Source: an uncultured Candidatus Actinomarina sp. (GTDB lineage: Bacteria; Actinomycetota; Acidimicrobiia; Actinomarinales; Actinomarinaceae). From it: a stretch of 64,000 nt of DNA. The stretch lies in assembly GCA_902596545.1 (NCBI GenBank), contig CACJUH010000002.1, positions 124,001 through 188,000 of the forward strand, in the 5' to 3' direction. Positions 52,750 through 61,258 of the stretch are shown here, one piece after another. The position numbers and the translations under genes are program-made. Each line of letters opens with the position of its first letter. Position 1 is the stretch's first letter. A model generated the notes under the pieces. That model was not told the origin of the DNA and did no database searches. It saw only the letters and a list, made by a program, of their open reading frames with translations.

Positions 52750-53247
52750 TTATTCATTTTCCTTATTAATTACAAAATTTACATAAGGTGTATTTAAACC
52801 AAGAATTTTCTGTTCCTCATAATCAAATTTCTCAGCAAATCCTGCAATGTAATAATGTTCATTTAAATTCTCGTTACCCTCCGTGAAGGAGTTCAATGCA
52901 TTATCTCTTCTCTTCCAGTATGATTTTTTAAAATCAGGATTACCATCATATGAAAGAGGGTTATATGTGATATTAGAATTTTCTTTTGGAACCAATTCAT
53001 CGCAAACACCTTTATATTCATCACCTATTTGGACTTCATATCCTCCTAATTCAAATTTATATGCCTTTATGACACAGAATTTATGGTATTTGTATTCGGT
53101 TGAATTCCAAATTGACTCAACGTGAGAAGTGTCTATAAATTCAAACTTTTTGTTTTTTTTAAATACAATGTTTAATAAATAAAGAGCATCAAAGTAGCTA
53201 ATATACAATTTTTGGTTATCGCTGGATGCGTAGTAATTATCTTCCAT
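52750..53247 (-). CDS. Hypothetical protein, unrecognised
   Basis: A 165-residue, hydrophilic protein rich in Tyr, Asn and Lys with no signal peptide or membrane helix and no family I recognise. Features are YFDALYLLNIVFKKNKKFEF near the start and a Cys in HKFCVIKAYKFELGGYEVQ. Its stop lies four bases from the 3' end of tRNA-Val on the opposite strand. The tRNA-adjacent position and lack of relatives could mean an acquired gene, but no attachment site is seen. Confidence 0.55.
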   Translation of the reverse strand: MEDNYYASSDNQKLYISYFDALYLLNIVFKKNKKFEFIDTSHVESIWNSTEYKYHKFCVIKAYKFELGGYEVQIGDEYKGVCDELVPKENSNITYNPLSYDGNPDFKKSYWKRRDNALNSFTEGNENLNEHYYIAGFAEKFDYEEQKILGLNTPYVNFVINKENE

Positions 53248-53320
53248 GACATATAGATTAATATTGTTAAGTGGTAACTAGTTTAAGAAGTAAGCTCAAA
53301 TATACGTATATAATTTGGAT

Positions 53321-54196
53321 ATGAATAGACAGACTAAAAACATTATTACAATTACAGCATTCCTAATCTGTATCGGTTTAATGAATAATGCAGGTCAAAA
53401 TATTGATATTGAGATATTAGGGATGAATGCGTTTACATTTATTTTGATTATTGCTGTATTGATACAGATTATTTTTTTTATACCTTCTTTTATTTTAAAA
53501 ACTGAAAAATATTATGACTTAGTTGGAAGTTTGACATATGTTACAACGGTATCTCTTGCATATTTTGCTGTCGAAAATAAAACAATAATAGATTCAATAA
53601 TCTATTTTTACGTCATTGTCTGGGCTTCAAGACTCGGGATATATTTATTTAGACGAGTCAGAAATGACGGGAAAGATGTAAGGTTTGAAAAAGCCAAAAA
53701 ACATTTTTTTTGGTTCCTTCAATACTGGATTGGACAAGCGCTGTGGGTCGCACTAACCGCATGTGCAGCAATTATTGCAATCTTATCACCTGAAGATGAC
53801 ACACTACCAGTTCTAGCAATGGTTGGTATGGCATTGTGGCTCTCTGGATTCACCATTGAATCTATTGCTGATTATCAAAAAAGAGTATTTAGAAAAGAAA
53901 ATAATCCTAGCGAAGCCTTTATTCATACAGGCCTATGGGCAAGATCAAGGCATCCCAATTATTTTGGCGAGATAACGCTATGGACTGGTATTACTGTTAT
54001 AGCTTTAAATACCTTAACTGGCATTGAGTACATAACTCTTATTTCACCAGTATTTGTATATATATTGTTAACACGTATGAGTGGCGTTAATATGCTAGAG
54101 CGAATAGCAGATGAGAGATACGGTCATTTAGAAGAATATAAAAAATACAAAGAAAATACTCCTGTATTATTTCTTAAATTGACGAAAAATAAATAA
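53321..54196 (+). CDS. DUF1295 / steroid 5-alpha-reductase-like membrane protein
   Basis: A 291-residue protein with about seven predicted helices. The C-terminal pattern VWASRLGIYLFRRVRNDGKD, FIHTGLWARSRHPNYFGEI and a final LEEYKKYKENTPVL is typical of DUF1295, a family in the isoprenylcysteine methyltransferase / steroid-reductase superfamily. ATG 53321 is chosen; an in-frame TTG lies six bases earlier. Its last 30 bases overlap a minus-strand small ORF. The substrate is unknown. Confidence 0.85.
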   Translation: MNRQTKNIITITAFLICIGLMNNAGQNIDIEILGMNAFTFILIIAVLIQIIFFIPSFILKTEKYYDLVGSLTYVTTVSLAYFAVENKTIIDSIIYFYVIVWASRLGIYLFRRVRNDGKDVRFEKAKKHFFWFLQYWIGQALWVALTACAAIIAILSPEDDTLPVLAMVGMALWLSGFTIESIADYQKRVFRKENNPSEAFIHTGLWARSRHPNYFGEITLWTGITVIALNTLTGIEYITLISPVFVYILLTRMSGVNMLERIADERYGHLEEYKKYKENTPVLFLKLTKNK

Positions 54197-54313
54197 CAAC
54201 CCTATAACTATCGCAATTAATTGATAGTAGGGTAGCGTATCGAACCGTAAAAAAAAATTATATCCTATACCGAGAATTCCAACAGCAATCGCAATTTTTT
54301 GCCAGTTTTTCAT
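54167..54313 (-). CDS. Small 48-residue membrane protein coupled to the PanB-like gene
   Basis: An ORF of 48 residues starting with ATG directly after the PanB-like TAA (TAAATG). It has two hydrophobic helices (about 6-22 and 29-44) separated by a short polar turn with LRFDTLPYY, and ends in a basic tail RQFKK. The adjacency makes it a plausible real gene. It overlaps the converging DUF1295 gene by 30 bases. No family is known. Confidence 0.45.
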   Translation of the reverse strand: MKNWQKIAIAVGILGIGYNFFLRFDTLPYYQLIAIVIGLLFIFRQFKK

Positions 54314-55144
54314 TTAAAAGCTATCTAGCTTTTCTAACAAAGCTTCTTTTTCTCCAGGTAACATATCTACAGTATGGTCACTGTTTGGGTAGTCTCCTGA
54401 CTCCACATCGTGTTTAAAACCTTTTATTGCGTTAGATCTTTCATTATTAAGCTCTATTTTAATTTTGTTTCCATCTCCCCATGACTTTGCGTGTCTTGGC
54501 ATTTTTATCCCTGAAGTCTCGCCACAAATATCTTCAAAAAATAAGAACATTACATCTCCACCAGAACCTGAACCAAGTGAATTAATTACTAATGATGTAT
54601 GTTTTTTAATTTCAATTAATGCATCTTCAGCTACACACTCTACTTCAGCACCAAATGCACCTGCATTTTCCAGTCTCTTCATATCTTTGAGTATTGCTAT
54701 GGCTTCATCAGCAGTTTTACCCACAGTTCTTATTCCACCATACTTAGTTGCCATTGATGGAACCATTCCAACATGGCCTTGTACTTGCATGCCTTCTTTA
54801 GCTAACATTTCTACAACATCAAAACTTCTTGGTGTTAATACTGAATCAGCTCCAGCCATCATTACATCAAATGCCCCTCTTAGTATTTCTTCATTGGTAA
54901 TAAACCTTCCAGCAAACAATGCAGCTGTTATGAAAGTATTTGGTGCACCTTTTCTTACATCTTCATACCAATCACTTCCAGTTATGATCATATCAATATT
55001 TTCTTTAGAGATAATTTCTGCTTCTTCTTGATTAGCTGCAGTTACTTGTGTCATTTTTTTATTGTTATTTTTATTTTGAATAATGTCACCTACAGTTATG
55101 TTTCTTTCAACTTGCTCGTGACCAAAAGTATAAATTCTTTTCAT
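54314..55144 (-). CDS. PanB-like enzyme (ketopantoate hydroxymethyltransferase superfamily), diverged active site
   Basis: A 276-residue protein matching PanB over GHVGMVPS, YGGIRTVGKTADEAIAILKD and LENAGAFGAEVECVAEDA, so the phosphoenolpyruvate-mutase-like barrel is clear. The catalytic His and the VEC glutamate are kept. The metal- and substrate-binding segments are not: the usual V-G-D-S is IITGSD and the V-K-I/L-E-G lysine-glutamate segment is SVLTPRS. It may therefore not make ketopantoate. It is followed by a small membrane protein gene with no spacer. Confidence 0.65.
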   Translation of the reverse strand: MKRIYTFGHEQVERNITVGDIIQNKNNNKKMTQVTAANQEEAEIISKENIDMIITGSDWYEDVRKGAPNTFITAALFAGRFITNEEILRGAFDVMMAGADSVLTPRSFDVVEMLAKEGMQVQGHVGMVPSMATKYGGIRTVGKTADEAIAILKDMKRLENAGAFGAEVECVAEDALIEIKKHTSLVINSLGSGSGGDVMFLFFEDICGETSGIKMPRHAKSWGDGNKIKIELNNERSNAIKGFKHDVESGDYPNSDHTVDMLPGEKEALLEKLDSF

Positions 55145-55206
55145 AGGATGATTATATTAGACCATATGTCTGAAAAACAAGAGTGGGATTGATATAGTAA
55201 ATACTG

Positions 55207-55449
55207 ATGTTTGAATTATTAGCAGAACTATTTTCAAGAACGCTAAAAAAATATAAATCTGCAGAAGTAGGTAAAGAAAAAAGGGTACTTTTTTTTCAAA
55301 GTCTTTTTTGGATTGTTTGTGCGTTTATAAGTTTAATTTTGTATATTCCTCGTGATTTAAGCATTGTAGAAGTTTTAATTGCAGTAGTTGTATTTATTTT
55401 TACAATTTATTCAGCTATTCGTGCATTGAAGTATTTTAAAATTTTGTAA
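55207..55449 (+). CDS. Small two-helix membrane protein
   Basis: An 80-residue protein with a charged amphipathic N-terminus (residues 1-25) and two predicted helices (about 28-46 and 51-70: VFFQSLFWIVCAFISLILYI region and VEVLIAVVVFIFTIYSAI). A TATAGT lies eight bases before the ATG. No family recognised. It is divergent from the PanB-like gene. Confidence 0.5.
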   Translation: MFELLAELFSRTLKKYKSAEVGKEKRVLFFQSLFWIVCAFISLILYIPRDLSIVEVLIAVVVFIFTIYSAIRALKYFKIL

Positions 55450-55483
55450 AATCTTTTTTTATAAATTATTTTGCTCTTTATTT

Positions 55484-55684
55484 TTAACAGTTGTATTGAA
55501 TAAAGAAACAACTGTAGCGCCAAAAAAATACTGCAAACAAAAAAAATAATAACCCAATAAATATTTTGTAATTATTAATTAATAAATCATCAAACCAATT
55601 ATTTCTAACTTTTTTTTCTATATTTTCAATTTTGTTAGTAAATATTAAAATTATTAAACAAGCTATGAACAATATATAAATCAT
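55484..55684 (-). CDS. Small membrane protein following the DoxX-like gene
   Basis: A 66-residue protein with an N-terminal membrane helix (about 1-16) and a second one (about 41-60, IFIGLLFFLFAVFFWRYSC), ending in aromatic and Cys residues. Its ATG directly follows the TAA of the DoxX-like gene, so the pair is likely co-translated. Function unknown. Confidence 0.5.
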   Translation of the reverse strand: MIYILFIACLIILIFTNKIENIEKKVRNNWFDDLLINNYKIFIGLLFFLFAVFFWRYSCFFIQYNC

Positions 55685-56134
55685 TTACTTATAGTTGCCA
55701 TCTCTAACGGTAGAACCCACTACTAGTGCTGCAGATATTATTATTAGATTTTTTATAATATATTGTCCCTCAACCGTTAATCCAAAAGGAAAGCTTGTAA
55801 AACATACTTCTGGTAACAAAATGAGTGGTAAAAAAGTTCCTGGCATTTGTATAAAAAGCAAAAGTATAGAAAATCTTATTAATGGCTTAAAACACATTGT
55901 TACACCAATTAAAACTTCCCACCAACCTAATATTGGTACAAAAGTTTTAGGATTATCAAACCAATATACCGTGTTTTCAACTAACTCTTGAGCTGGACTC
56001 AAACCAAAAGGTTTTAGTATACCAAACCAAATGTAAATTATACCTAGTGAATATCTCAATAAAGTAACGCCCCACTTGCTCATAAAATTAGTTATTAAAA
56101 TATCAATATGATTAAACGAATTAAATTTATTCAT
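55685..56134 (-). CDS. DoxX-like small membrane protein
   Basis: A 149-residue protein with four predicted helices, including LLRYSLGIIYIWFGILKPFG, the helix pattern of DoxX-like/DUF417 proteins. Further helices are in VPILGWWEVLIGVTMCF and IRFSILLLFIQMPGTFLPL. Some family members couple to thiol or quinone redox chemistry; the role here is unknown. A TetR-type regulator lies upstream on the same strand. Confidence 0.65.
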   Translation of the reverse strand: MNKFNSFNHIDILITNFMSKWGVTLLRYSLGIIYIWFGILKPFGLSPAQELVENTVYWFDNPKTFVPILGWWEVLIGVTMCFKPLIRFSILLLFIQMPGTFLPLILLPEVCFTSFPFGLTVEGQYIIKNLIIISAALVVGSTVRDGNYK

Positions 56135-56188
56135 AAAATAACTTTAAGTTAATCGAACAATTACTAAAAATTCCTAGATATTCTATTT

Positions 56189-56755
56189 TTATGCTTTTAA
56201 GTAATTTTCTAACTCTTTTAATAACTTATCTTCATTTTTAATGTTAGGATTTACAATAATTTCATCAATTCTGACATAAAAGATACGAAATAGTTCATAG
56301 GTATTTTTTTCATTATGTTTGATTTTTTTTAGTTCATTATCAATGTCTACAAGTATTTCTAAAACTGGAAAATAATGTGTATCTGCAAAAAGGATGTAAG
56401 AAGCGTAAATATTTCTAGTTAATAAGATATTTTTTTGGTTATATTCATGCCACGTTCCAAATATAGTTAATATATTTTCGGTAGGATTATTCGACAATTT
56501 ATCATTATAAATTAATTTAATTTTTTTCCACGAATGTTCAATTACTTGTGATAAAAAATTATTAAAAGAACTATCAAAATGTTCATAAATAGTCGTTTTT
56601 GAAATATTTGTATATTCAGATATGGAATTTAAAGATATATCTGTAAGTCTCTCATTACTTAATAATTTAGAACCGACTTCAAGAAGTTCTTTGTGAACAT
56701 TTTCATATTTATTTTGAGCTATTATCCTTCTTTTGTCCACAGGAAAACCTTTCAC
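56189..56755 (-). CDS. TetR-family transcriptional regulator
   Basis: A 188-residue regulator with an N-terminal HTH (about 15-62): LLSNERLTDISLNSISEYTN followed by ISKTTIYEHFDSSFNNFLSQV, the TetR recognition pattern with the conserved TTIYEHF. The rest is the ligand/dimer domain. A palindrome at 56815-56834 upstream may be its operator. Its targets may include the flanking DoxX-like and aldo/keto reductase genes. Confidence 0.85.
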   Translation of the reverse strand: MKGFPVDKRRIIAQNKYENVHKELLEVGSKLLSNERLTDISLNSISEYTNISKTTIYEHFDSSFNNFLSQVIEHSWKKIKLIYNDKLSNNPTENILTIFGTWHEYNQKNILLTRNIYASYILFADTHYFPVLEILVDIDNELKKIKHNEKNTYELFRIFYVRIDEIIVNPNIKNEDKLLKELENYLKA

Positions 56756-56814
56756 ATAAAGGCTCCCCCCTTTAAAATATTACTTAAATTATATAAATTC
56801 AATTACATAACTTC

Positions 56815-56834
56815 AACTTGAAGAATTTCAAGTT
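56815..56834. promoter_or_regulatory. Palindrome upstream of the TetR gene
   Basis: AACTTGAAGAATTTCAAGTT has eight-base arms around GAAT. It lies 60 bases upstream of the TetR start and seven bases past the stop of the aldo/keto reductase gene. No T-run follows on the minus strand, so it is more likely a TetR operator than a terminator. Confidence 0.45.
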
Positions 56835-56840
56835 AAGTAA

Positions 56841-57743
56841 TTATTTAACTTGCAATGGATCCCCGTATTCCCATGTAATACTGTTTCCTTTATCCATTGT
56901 TTTGATATATTCCATATCCTGATTATCAATAATAAAATCTAAATTAAAATTTTCTTTCATACGATTTACATCTATTGATTTAGGTAGTATTGCAAAATTT
57001 TGTTGAACAGCCCACTTAAGCAAGAACTGTGCTTCCGTAACATTATATTTATTAGCAAGAATCTTAAACGGTGAATTTTCACTTAATCCGATTTCATACA
57101 TTTCATCCGTTTTTTTACTATTCTCACCATCTTTATGACGCCAGGTTGATAGAGGCACAAGGCTACTGTATGCAATGATGTCAATATTTTCATTTCTAAG
57201 GAACTTAACAAGTTCATGTTTTTGTGACCAAGGATGTAATTCTATTTGGTTAGCGTCTGGCATTGGTAGATTATTATCTTTTAGTTCGGATAAATGATTT
57301 ACCCCCCAATTAGAAACTCCTATGTATTTAATTTTTCCTGAATCTTTTAGATCAACCAAAGCTCGCCACTGATCTAGGCGTTTATTCTTTCCGTGAGGAG
57401 AATGAATTAAATAAAGATCAATGTAATCTAAATTTAATCTCATTAGACTTTTTTCAAATGATTTAACAGTGCCTGTATAGTCTTTGATTCTGTCAACTTT
57501 AACTAAACCGCCAGGCCATAACTTAGTTGTAATGAATATATTTTCTCTTTTAAGGTCTGACTTATCTAAAAATTTTTCTAAACCTTTTGCCACACCATTT
57601 TCATTTTTGTAAACAGCAGCGGTATCAATATGTCTATAACCGTGTTTTAGAGATTCATATGTTAATAATTCTGCTTCCTCTGATGTCATATTATAAGTGC
57701 CTAATCCAACACTTGGAACATTTTGTGTATAGGTATTATCCAT
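56841..57743 (-). CDS. Aldo/keto reductase
   Basis: A 300-residue NADPH-dependent reductase of the 2,5-diketogluconate reductase-like (AKR5-type) group. VGLGTYNMTSEEAELLTYES, GYRHIDTAAVYKNENGVAKG with the catalytic Asp and Tyr, IFITTKLWPGG with the Lys, and DLYLIHSPHG with the His are present. PANQIELHPW-like DANQIELHPWSQ and LPKS near the end bind the cofactor. Substrate is unknown. It is 60 bases and one palindrome upstream of the TetR gene on the same strand. Confidence 0.9.
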   Translation of the reverse strand: MDNTYTQNVPSVGLGTYNMTSEEAELLTYESLKHGYRHIDTAAVYKNENGVAKGLEKFLDKSDLKRENIFITTKLWPGGLVKVDRIKDYTGTVKSFEKSLMRLNLDYIDLYLIHSPHGKNKRLDQWRALVDLKDSGKIKYIGVSNWGVNHLSELKDNNLPMPDANQIELHPWSQKHELVKFLRNENIDIIAYSSLVPLSTWRHKDGENSKKTDEMYEIGLSENSPFKILANKYNVTEAQFLLKWAVQQNFAILPKSIDVNRMKENFNLDFIIDNQDMEYIKTMDKGNSITWEYGDPLQVK

Positions 57744-57765
57744 TAATTAACATTAACATATAATT

Positions 57766-57858
57766 ATGGCCGAAAAAGATATTAGAGAAGCTAGAAGAGA
57801 TAAAAGAAAGAGAAAACATATGCAAAAACGTAAAGGCCGTTTAGATTTAAGAACTAAT
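57766..57858 (+). CDS. Very small basic ORF
   Basis: A 30-residue ORF with a strongly basic composition (Arg/Lys in more than half of the positions after residue 6), starting ATG 57766 and ending TAA. No family is recognised and no ribosome-binding site is seen. It lies between the converging-direction aldo/keto reductase start and the 3' end of the MGMT gene. It could be a small RNA-binding protein or chance. Confidence 0.25.
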
Positions 57859-57879
57859 AGAACTGGTAAAAGAAAATAA

Positions 57880-58149
57880 TTAAGACTGTTCTTCTTCCAA
57901 CATCCTTCTTTTCTTTCTAACACCACCTTTAGCGCTATATCCACCTAAATTACCATCTGATCTGATTACTCTGTGGCAAGGTATGTAGGGTGCATATGGA
58001 TTTTTACCACACGCATTTGCTACAGCTCTATAACTTTTGGGATGCCCTATAGATTCAGCTAATTGTTTATATGTTCTTGTTTCGCCATATGGTATTTTTG
58101 CTATTTCTTTCCATACTTTAATTTGAAATGCAGTACCTTCTAGTTCCAT
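57880..58149 (-). CDS. ogt: Minimal methylated-DNA--protein-cysteine methyltransferase
   Basis: An 89-residue protein that covers only the C-terminal MGMT domain. FQIKVWKEIAKIPYGETRTY, IGHPKSYRAVANACGKNP and the active site IPCHRVI (Cys58) are intact. Full-length Ogt/MGMT has an extra N-terminal domain. The PCHR Cys shows it is not an alkyltransferase-like (PWHR) protein, so it should remove O6-alkyl groups from guanine once. It lies downstream of the small ORF at 58159-58290 on the same strand. Confidence 0.88.
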   Translation of the reverse strand: MELEGTAFQIKVWKEIAKIPYGETRTYKQLAESIGHPKSYRAVANACGKNPYAPYIPCHRVIRSDGNLGGYSAKGGVRKKRRMLEEEQS

Positions 58150-58158
58150 TTTTTAATT

Positions 58159-58290
58159 TTATATAGACCTGAAGTAATTTAAAAATGAAACGACCACAAA
58201 GGATAGCCATATTAAGTTTTCTAATCTTTTAGTTATCCAAAGTCTGTTATATCTAAAATGTAACCCAAAAAACAATAGAAATCGGTTCAT
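58159..58290 (-). CDS. Small membrane protein of 43 residues
   Basis: An ORF starting one base after the TAG of the hydrolase gene (TAGTATG) and ending nine bases before the ogt start. It has aromatic and Leu/Phe-rich stretches (NRFLLFFGLHF and WLSFVVVSFLNYF) with basic residues between. Position and coupling suggest a real short membrane protein, but no family is known. Confidence 0.4.
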   Translation of the reverse strand: MNRFLLFFGLHFRYNRLWITKRLENLIWLSFVVVSFLNYFRSI

Positions 58291-58291
58291 A

Positions 58292-59635
58292 CTATTTATC
58301 TATTTTTCTTAAATATGCTGTTTCTTGTATTTCTTGCTTATTAAGTGCTGATATGTTGAAATAATTATTAGTTTGTAATGAATCTTTATAATCAATAGAA
58401 CCCTTCAAAAATGTGTAACTAGTTAATTGACTAATAATTCCAAAAGCAACAAAATCATAATGTGCTGAGTCAGTTAAGTAATAACCTTCAGCAAGTTCTT
58501 TGTTTTTTGTATATTCTCTAAACACTTCAATTTCACTAATTGAATTATCATCTTCATATCCTTTATACCAATCTTGACTATAAATAAAATAACTAGTTGT
58601 ATTTAACTCAATATTGTCAAGTTCCTCAATTATTGGAACAAAGAATGGATCTTGAAGGATTAAAGTTGAACATTTGTTTGTTCGACAGAATAAATAAGCT
58701 GAACCACCACCAGTTGAGTGGCCGATTATAGAAATATCTTCAAAATTAATTTCATAATTTAATTTTTTTATATGACTTAAAGTATCTTGAATATCTATAG
58801 ACATTTCTTTCATTACATCAAAAACTTTTGTAGAGGCTTCTGTTGATCCGTAGTTATAAATGGTTTCACTAGGAAGTTCAGTAAACATAGCAAGACCTGT
58901 ATGGTCTAAAGCTATAACAATATAACCTTGTGAAGCAATATTAATAAGTTGATCTGTTGCAAATATTTTCTCACCAGCCCAGCCATGTGTGTAAACCACA
59001 ACAGGCAATTCTCCTTTAATTGGTTCTAGGTCAAGACCAACATCAAGAAATGATAAATTTAAATGACTAAATATAAACGAAGGTAAGTTTATATTCCACG
59101 TTCTATTTAAATAATTTATTACGGTTTCTCCCCAGTTAGTAGATGCATTTCTAAATAATTGAATTGGTTCAGTCCCATCATTACTTGGATAATAAATATC
59201 AACTAGTAATTCTCTGCTACTGTTTTCACTTAAGTTACTAATTTCTGAAAATGCTAATGGTTGGGATCGTGATTCTATATTTATATAAATTTCTTCATAA
59301 CCTACCGAATACTTTTGGTTTTCAATTTTGAATTCAGGAATAGGTAAGAAATAAATAATCGAAAATGAAATAGTAAAAGATATTCCAATAAATAGTCCAC
59401 TTGCAAACTTTAATGAATTGTTAGAGATTGAAAATTTAAAAGTATATTTTATTCCATATAGACATATAAGAAAATAAATAGGCATGTATTGCCACTTATA
59501 ACCAACGGTAAATATTTGTGCAATAGCTGTTAGTACAGAAAGATAAAGTGAATATAAAAATACCTTTTCTGAAATATATTTATTAAAAATTAATTCCAAT
59601 GTAAAAAGAAGTATCGCAATATCAAAAAAATTCAT
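58292..59635 (-). CDS. Membrane-anchored PAF-acetylhydrolase-like alpha/beta hydrolase
   Basis: A 447-residue protein with about four predicted N-terminal helices (1-120), then an alpha/beta hydrolase domain. PVVVYTHGWAGEKIFATDQL holds the oxyanion His-Gly, SIIGHSTGGGSAYLFCRTNK the nucleophile Ser, and DSAHYDF a candidate catalytic His near residue 400. This fits the platelet-activating-factor acetylhydrolase / chlorophyllase-like pattern, with likely lipid or ester substrates outside the membrane. The acid residue is not certain. Confidence 0.75.
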   Translation of the reverse strand: MNFFDIAILLFTLELIFNKYISEKVFLYSLYLSVLTAIAQIFTVGYKWQYMPIYFLICLYGIKYTFKFSISNNSLKFASGLFIGISFTISFSIIYFLPIPEFKIENQKYSVGYEEIYINIESRSQPLAFSEISNLSENSSRELLVDIYYPSNDGTEPIQLFRNASTNWGETVINYLNRTWNINLPSFIFSHLNLSFLDVGLDLEPIKGELPVVVYTHGWAGEKIFATDQLINIASQGYIVIALDHTGLAMFTELPSETIYNYGSTEASTKVFDVMKEMSIDIQDTLSHIKKLNYEINFEDISIIGHSTGGGSAYLFCRTNKCSTLILQDPFFVPIIEELDNIELNTTSYFIYSQDWYKGYEDDNSISEIEVFREYTKNKELAEGYYLTDSAHYDFVAFGIISQLTSYTFLKGSIDYKDSLQTNNYFNISALNKQEIQETAYLRKIDK

Positions 59636-59646
59636 TTGAAATTCAA

Positions 59647-60051
59647 TTAGCCAATTCGGTCTGATTTGCCTTTAAACATTCTTGTAATTAATGTTTCTTT
59701 ATCATTAATCGGACTATAAGTAGAAGTGGATGGTGAGTTAATATTTTTACTGTTTCTCGAGAATGTATTACTTTTATCATTTTCACTTTTAACCTCTGTT
59801 GTTTCAATTTCTAAATTTTCTATATCTTCCACAATTTCACTATCTTTATTTTGAATTTTTGTTTTTTCAAATTTCTTTTTTGGATTTCTTAAGAGAAAAT
59901 AAACAATAATTATCGTTATTATTACTCCACCAACTGCATCATCAGTAAGATTACCGTATTCTGTTAATTCATCGATTACACCACTAGCTGTTGAAAGTAT
60001 TAAAAAAATTGCAATTATGCGTCGAAATATTTTCATATCATAAATATACAT
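59647..60051 (-). CDS. Hypothetical two-helix membrane protein with a charged tail
   Basis: A 134-residue protein. Two predicted helices (about 8-25 and 36-53: FRRIIAIFLILSTASGVI and VGGVIITIIIVYFLL) precede a long Lys/Glu/Asp/Ser-rich tail of about 80 residues, probably cytoplasmic and disordered. No family recognised. It lies 11 bases before the hydrolase start on the same strand. Confidence 0.5.
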   Translation of the reverse strand: MYIYDMKIFRRIIAIFLILSTASGVIDELTEYGNLTDDAVGGVIITIIIVYFLLRNPKKKFEKTKIQNKDSEIVEDIENLEIETTEVKSENDKSNTFSRNSKNINSPSTSTYSPINDKETLITRMFKGKSDRIG

Positions 60052-60118
60052 ATCTTTAATTTAAAAAGTACTTAACTCAGTGAAAAACATAAAATTTTGA
60101 AACTAAGATTCTAATTAC

Positions 60119-61258
60119 ATGGAAAAAATAAATTTTAATCCATCTAAAGAGCCAACCGTTGGTGTTGAGGTCGAATCACAAATTGTAGATAAATCAACTG
60201 GTGATCTAGTAAATATTGCTGAGAATATAGTCAATGGATATGGTAATGAAGAGAGAGTTAAACATGAATTATATCTGTCAACAGTTGAAGTTACAAGCTC
60301 ACCTACTTTAGATACAAACAATACATATTCAGAACTTTCATCAATATTCAAGCATATTTTAGAACTAGCAAATAAAAACAATGCAGGTTTAATTTCAACT
60401 GGTACTCATCCATTTGCACTTTATGAAGATCAAGTTATTACCAATGTAAATCCCAGATACGAAGAGTTTGCTAATAAATACGGATGGGCAGTAAGAAGAT
60501 TACTAACATTTGGTATGCATGTACATGTAGGTATGGATTCAAAAGAAAAAGCAGTTGCTGTTCACGATGAAATTAGAAAATATTTACCTCTAGTTCTAGC
60601 ACTTAGTGCATGTTCACCATTTTGGAGAGGTAAAGATACTGAGTTATATTGTTCTAGATTGAGTGTATTTCAAGGTCTTCCTAATACTGGCTTACCAGAA
60701 CCATATTATGAATGGAGAGAATACGAACAATCTCTTCAAACATTGGTAGAAGCTGACATTATAAAAGCAGGCGTTGGATATCGACAAATTTGGAAAGATG
60801 TACGTATTCATCCAGCCTATGGAACTATTGAAGTAAGAATTGCAGATTCCATGCCTTCATTAATTGATACAGTTGCTGTTGCTACTTTTGTACAGTCATT
60901 AACTATATACATTGGAAACAAATGGGAAGATGGAAATTTACCTCCGCCAACACCAAACTGGTTAATTGAAAGAAATAGATGGGCAGCAATAAAAGAAGGT
61001 TTAAACGCAAAATTTATAATTGATTTAGATGGTATAACCAAACCAATTAAGGAAGTAATAAAAGATTTAACTAAAGAAATTAAACCTATAGCTGAATCAC
61101 TAGGCTCGTTAAACAGATTAAATGAATTAGAAAATATTTTTAAGTCTGACAATATGGTAGAAAATATGAGAAATTTTCATAAAAAAGAATCCTTAGATAG
61201 ACTCGTTAAAGAATTACAAAAAATACTTAATGATTCTTTAGATAATCCAATATTGTGA
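60119..61258 (+). CDS. YbdK-type glutamate-cysteine ligase-like carboxylate-amine ligase
   Basis: A 379-residue protein of the GCS2/YbdK family. TVGVEVESQIVD, ELYLSTVEVTSSPT, LISTGTHPFALYEDQVI, FGMHVHVGMDS and LVLALSACSPFWRGKDT define the fold, with metal-binding Glu, His and acidic residues conserved, and ERNRWAAIKEG late. YbdK has weak glutamate-cysteine ligase activity; in Actinobacteria related proteins occur in ergothioneine or other routes. The substrate is not certain. It overlaps the next small ORF (GTGA). Confidence 0.87.
   Translation: MEKINFNPSKEPTVGVEVESQIVDKSTGDLVNIAENIVNGYGNEERVKHELYLSTVEVTSSPTLDTNNTYSELSSIFKHILELANKNNAGLISTGTHPFALYEDQVITNVNPRYEEFANKYGWAVRRLLTFGMHVHVGMDSKEKAVAVHDEIRKYLPLVLALSACSPFWRGKDTELYCSRLSVFQGLPNTGLPEPYYEWREYEQSLQTLVEADIIKAGVGYRQIWKDVRIHPAYGTIEVRIADSMPSLIDTVAVATFVQSLTIYIGNKWEDGNLPPPTPNWLIERNRWAAIKEGLNAKFIIDLDGITKPIKEVIKDLTKEIKPIAESLGSLNRLNELENIFKSDNMVENMRNFHKKESLDRLVKELQKILNDSLDNPIL

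Noticed and set aside
56815-56834. Terminator of the aldo/keto reductase gene
   Set aside because: No T-run follows on the minus strand; an operator reading fits the TetR gene better.
57753-57944. A 63-residue minus-strand ORF
   Set aside because: It overlaps the C-terminal end of the MGMT gene in another frame on the same strand, has no family features and no ribosome site.
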